This document shows positions 5,890 to 7,115 of a DNA stretch of 7,115 nt, piece after piece. The stretch is taken from NCBI GenBank assembly GCA_937868035.1, contig CALMLK010000071.1:1-7115 (forward strand), in the 5' to 3' direction. This DNA comes from an uncultured Alphaproteobacteria bacterium (GTDB lineage Bacteria > Pseudomonadota > Alphaproteobacteria > Rhizobiales > Aestuariivirgaceae). Below the pieces are notes generated by a model that saw only the letters and a program-made list of their open reading frames with translations, ran no database searches and was not told the origin of the DNA. The first letter of the stretch is position 1, and each line of letters begins with the position of its first letter. The position numbers and the translations under genes are program-made.

Positions 5890-6669
5890 ATGAGCAAGGA
5901 ACCCATTCTCAAGGCCCGCAAGCTGGTGAAGCGCTATGGCCGCGTCACCGCCCTCGACAATGCCGATTTCGACCTCTACCCCGGCGAGATCCTCGCGGTG
6001 ATCGGCGACAACGGCGCGGGCAAGTCCACCCTCATCAAGGCGCTGTGCGGCGCGGTCACGCCGGATGAAGGCGAGATCACGCTGGAAGGCAAGCCCGTGC
6101 ACTTCTCCGATCCGATGAAGGCGCGCGATGCCGGCATCGAAACGGTCTACCAGAACCTCGCGCTGTCGCCGGCCCTCTCGATCGGCGACAACATGTTCCT
6201 CGGCCGGGAAATCCGCAAACCCGGGGCCCTGGGATCGCTCCTGCGCATGCTCGACCGCAAGGCCATGGAAAAGATCGCGCGGCAGAAATTGTCCGAGCTT
6301 GGCCTGATGACCATCCAGAACATTTCGCAGGCGGTGGAAACACTCTCGGGCGGACAGCGTCAGGGCGTTGCCGTGGCGCGGGCCGCGGCCTTCGGTTCCA
6401 AGGTCGTGATCATGGACGAACCGACGGCGGCGCTTGGCGTCAAGGAATCGCGGCGCGTGCTGGAACTCATCCTCGACGTGAAGAAGCGCGGCCTTCCCAT
6501 CGTGCTCATCTCGCACAACATGCCGCATGTGTTCGAAGTGTCGGACCGCATCCATATCCACCGTCTCGGGCGGCGGCTGTGCACCATCAATCCGAAGGAC
6601 TTCACCATGTCGGACGCGGTGGCCTTCATGACCGGCGCCAAGACACCCCCCGCCGAGATGATGGGCTGA
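5890..6669 (+). CDS. frcA: FrcA, ATPase of a fructose-type ABC importer
   Basis: This 259-residue cytoplasmic ATPase energises import through FrcC. It contains one complete nucleotide-binding domain: Walker A GDNGAGKST (39-47), Q-loop Gln88 in TVYQNLALSP, ABC signature LSGGQ (152-156), Walker B KVVIMDEP (171-178, with catalytic Glu177) and H-loop His209 in ISHNMPHVF. All key residues are present. Unlike RbsA or AraG, it has only one domain instead of two fused copies, so it must work as a homodimer; this single-domain form is what rhizobial FrcA has. Starting at ATG 5884 would add two residues. It is the last gene of the operon: no kinase follows, and a convergent gene ends 19 nt downstream without a recognisable terminator hairpin between. 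Confidence 0.93.
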   Translation: MSKEPILKARKLVKRYGRVTALDNADFDLYPGEILAVIGDNGAGKSTLIKALCGAVTPDEGEITLEGKPVHFSDPMKARDAGIETVYQNLALSPALSIGDNMFLGREIRKPGALGSLLRMLDRKAMEKIARQKLSELGLMTIQNISQAVETLSGGQRQGVAVARAAAFGSKVVIMDEPTAALGVKESRRVLELILDVKKRGLPIVLISHNMPHVFEVSDRIHIHRLGRRLCTINPKDFTMSDAVAFMTGAKTPPAEMMG

Positions 6670-6688
6670 CGGTTCATCCTGCTCTGGT

Positions 6689-7115
6689 TCAGGCGGCGGC
6701 GAGATCCTTGAAGCGCACGTCATAGGCGCGGCCGAAGCCCGCGACGATGTGGGCTGTCTCCGCGTCCAGACGCCAATAGGCGAAGTCGCCGAAGCCCGCA
6801 TAGAGCTCCGCATAGGGATGGCGTGCCAGGAACGCCTTTGCCGCAGCGCCCCTCTCGGCCTCAGGGACCTTCACGAAGCTGCCCGAGAGGGTGACGCGCA
6901 TCGCCGTCTGTGGATCGCCCTCGGGAAAGTCATCGTGCAGCATCAGGCTGGCGCGCGCATCGGCCTGAAGGCAGCGGGTGTGCAGCGACAACGCCGAGAT
7001 GAGGATCACCGGCCGCACTCCTCCATCCACGGCTGCGTTGACCACGGTGACGCGCGGTGCGCCGGCCGCGCCCAGCACCGCCCGCCCCGCCGTTCCCCCG
7101 GCCTGACCGCCGCCT
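6689..7115 (-). CDS. Pyridoxamine 5'-phosphate oxidase-like (HugZ-like) FMN/heme-binding protein, 5' end outside the window
   Basis: The frame is open from the right edge to TGA at 6689-6691. It reads as a split-barrel flavin-binding protein of the PNPOx-like/HugZ group: APRVTVVNAAVDGG followed by PVILISALSLHTRCLQADAR and ASLML (the strand-turn-strand and HTR block typical of the family), RVTLSGSFVKVP, FLARHPYAELYAGFGDFAYW and the family ending HIVAGFGRAYDVRFKDLAA. A GTG at 7078 could begin a 129-residue version, but by comparison with the family this would cut the first strand and helix, and the frame has no stop up to the edge, so I treat it as 5'-partial. Relatives include heme-degrading HugZ and many uncharacterised flavoproteins; the C-terminal DUF2470 domain of classical HugZ is absent. 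It converges on frcA and has no evident link to sugar uptake. Confidence 0.78.
   Translation of the reverse strand, partial: GGGQAGGTAGRAVLGAAGAPRVTVVNAAVDGGVRPVILISALSLHTRCLQADARASLMLHDDFPEGDPQTAMRVTLSGSFVKVPEAERGAAAKAFLARHPYAELYAGFGDFAYWRLDAETAHIVAGFGRAYDVRFKDLAAA

Noticed and set aside
3684..5921. A 745-codon minus-strand open frame opposite frcB and frcC, rich in His, Asp, Glu and Arg.
   Set aside because: It is antisense to two clearly recognised genes; its composition is what the complement of GC-biased codons gives, and it shows no domain.
6670..6688. A bidirectional terminator between the convergent frcA and HugZ-like genes.
   Set aside because: The 19-nt gap has no inverted repeat with a T-run; GGTTC appears twice around it only as a direct repeat.
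5827..6813. A 328-codon minus-strand frame opposite frcA and overlapping the HugZ-like gene.
   Set aside because: It is antisense to a complete ABC ATPase and in another frame than the real minus-strand gene; no recognisable motif.

Overview
The window looks like ordinary chromosomal DNA of a GC-rich alphaproteobacterium, most likely of the order Hyphomicrobiales (Rhizobiales). The evidence is GC-ending codon use, a sugar transporter that reads like the rhizobial fructose system FrcBCA with its ROK-family regulator, and a tsaB/rimI, acyltransferase, miaB cluster of a type I associate with that group from memory. I see no insertion sequence, phage gene, CRISPR array, tRNA or rRNA, and no sign of a wholly new system. 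The interesting signals are regulatory structures and one gene fusion.

Left part (1-3439, all minus strand, read right to left): a ROK-family repressor (frcR-like), a TsaB-RimI fusion protein (tRNA t6A37 synthesis joined to a ribosomal-protein N-acetyltransferase), a lysophospholipid acyltransferase of the PlsC/OlsA type, and the first 71 codons of miaB (ms2i6A37 tRNA methylthiotransferase), which runs off the left edge. The fusion gene and the acyltransferase overlap by ATGA, and miaB starts 9 nt after the acyltransferase stop, so these three form an operon. Both A37 modification enzymes therefore sit in one transcript with a membrane-lipid enzyme between them.

Centre (3440-3677): a 238-nt divergent control region between frcR and frcB. 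It holds a 35-bp near-perfect palindrome (arms of 16 nt, 15 of 16 pairs, 3-nt spacer) whose right arm contains a consensus TTGACA -35 box for frcB. A second perfect inverted repeat (8-nt arms, 10-nt spacer) shares three bases with it on the frcR side. This is the likely operator through which the ROK protein controls the sugar operon and itself. The frcB leader also carries a small hairpin just before the ribosome-binding site.

Right part (3678-6669, plus strand): frcB (periplasmic sugar-binding protein), frcC (permease) and frcA (single-domain ATPase) make a complete CUT2-type sugar ABC importer. A GC-rich stem-loop follows frcB, as expected where the binding protein must be made in excess, and a possible 12-codon leader ORF ends in a TGATG overlap with the frcC start. 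The kinase gene frcK, which follows frcA in Sinorhizobium, is not here. Instead frcA converges, across 19 nt, on a minus-strand gene for a flavin/heme-binding pyridoxamine-phosphate-oxidase-like (HugZ-like) protein whose 5' end lies outside the window.
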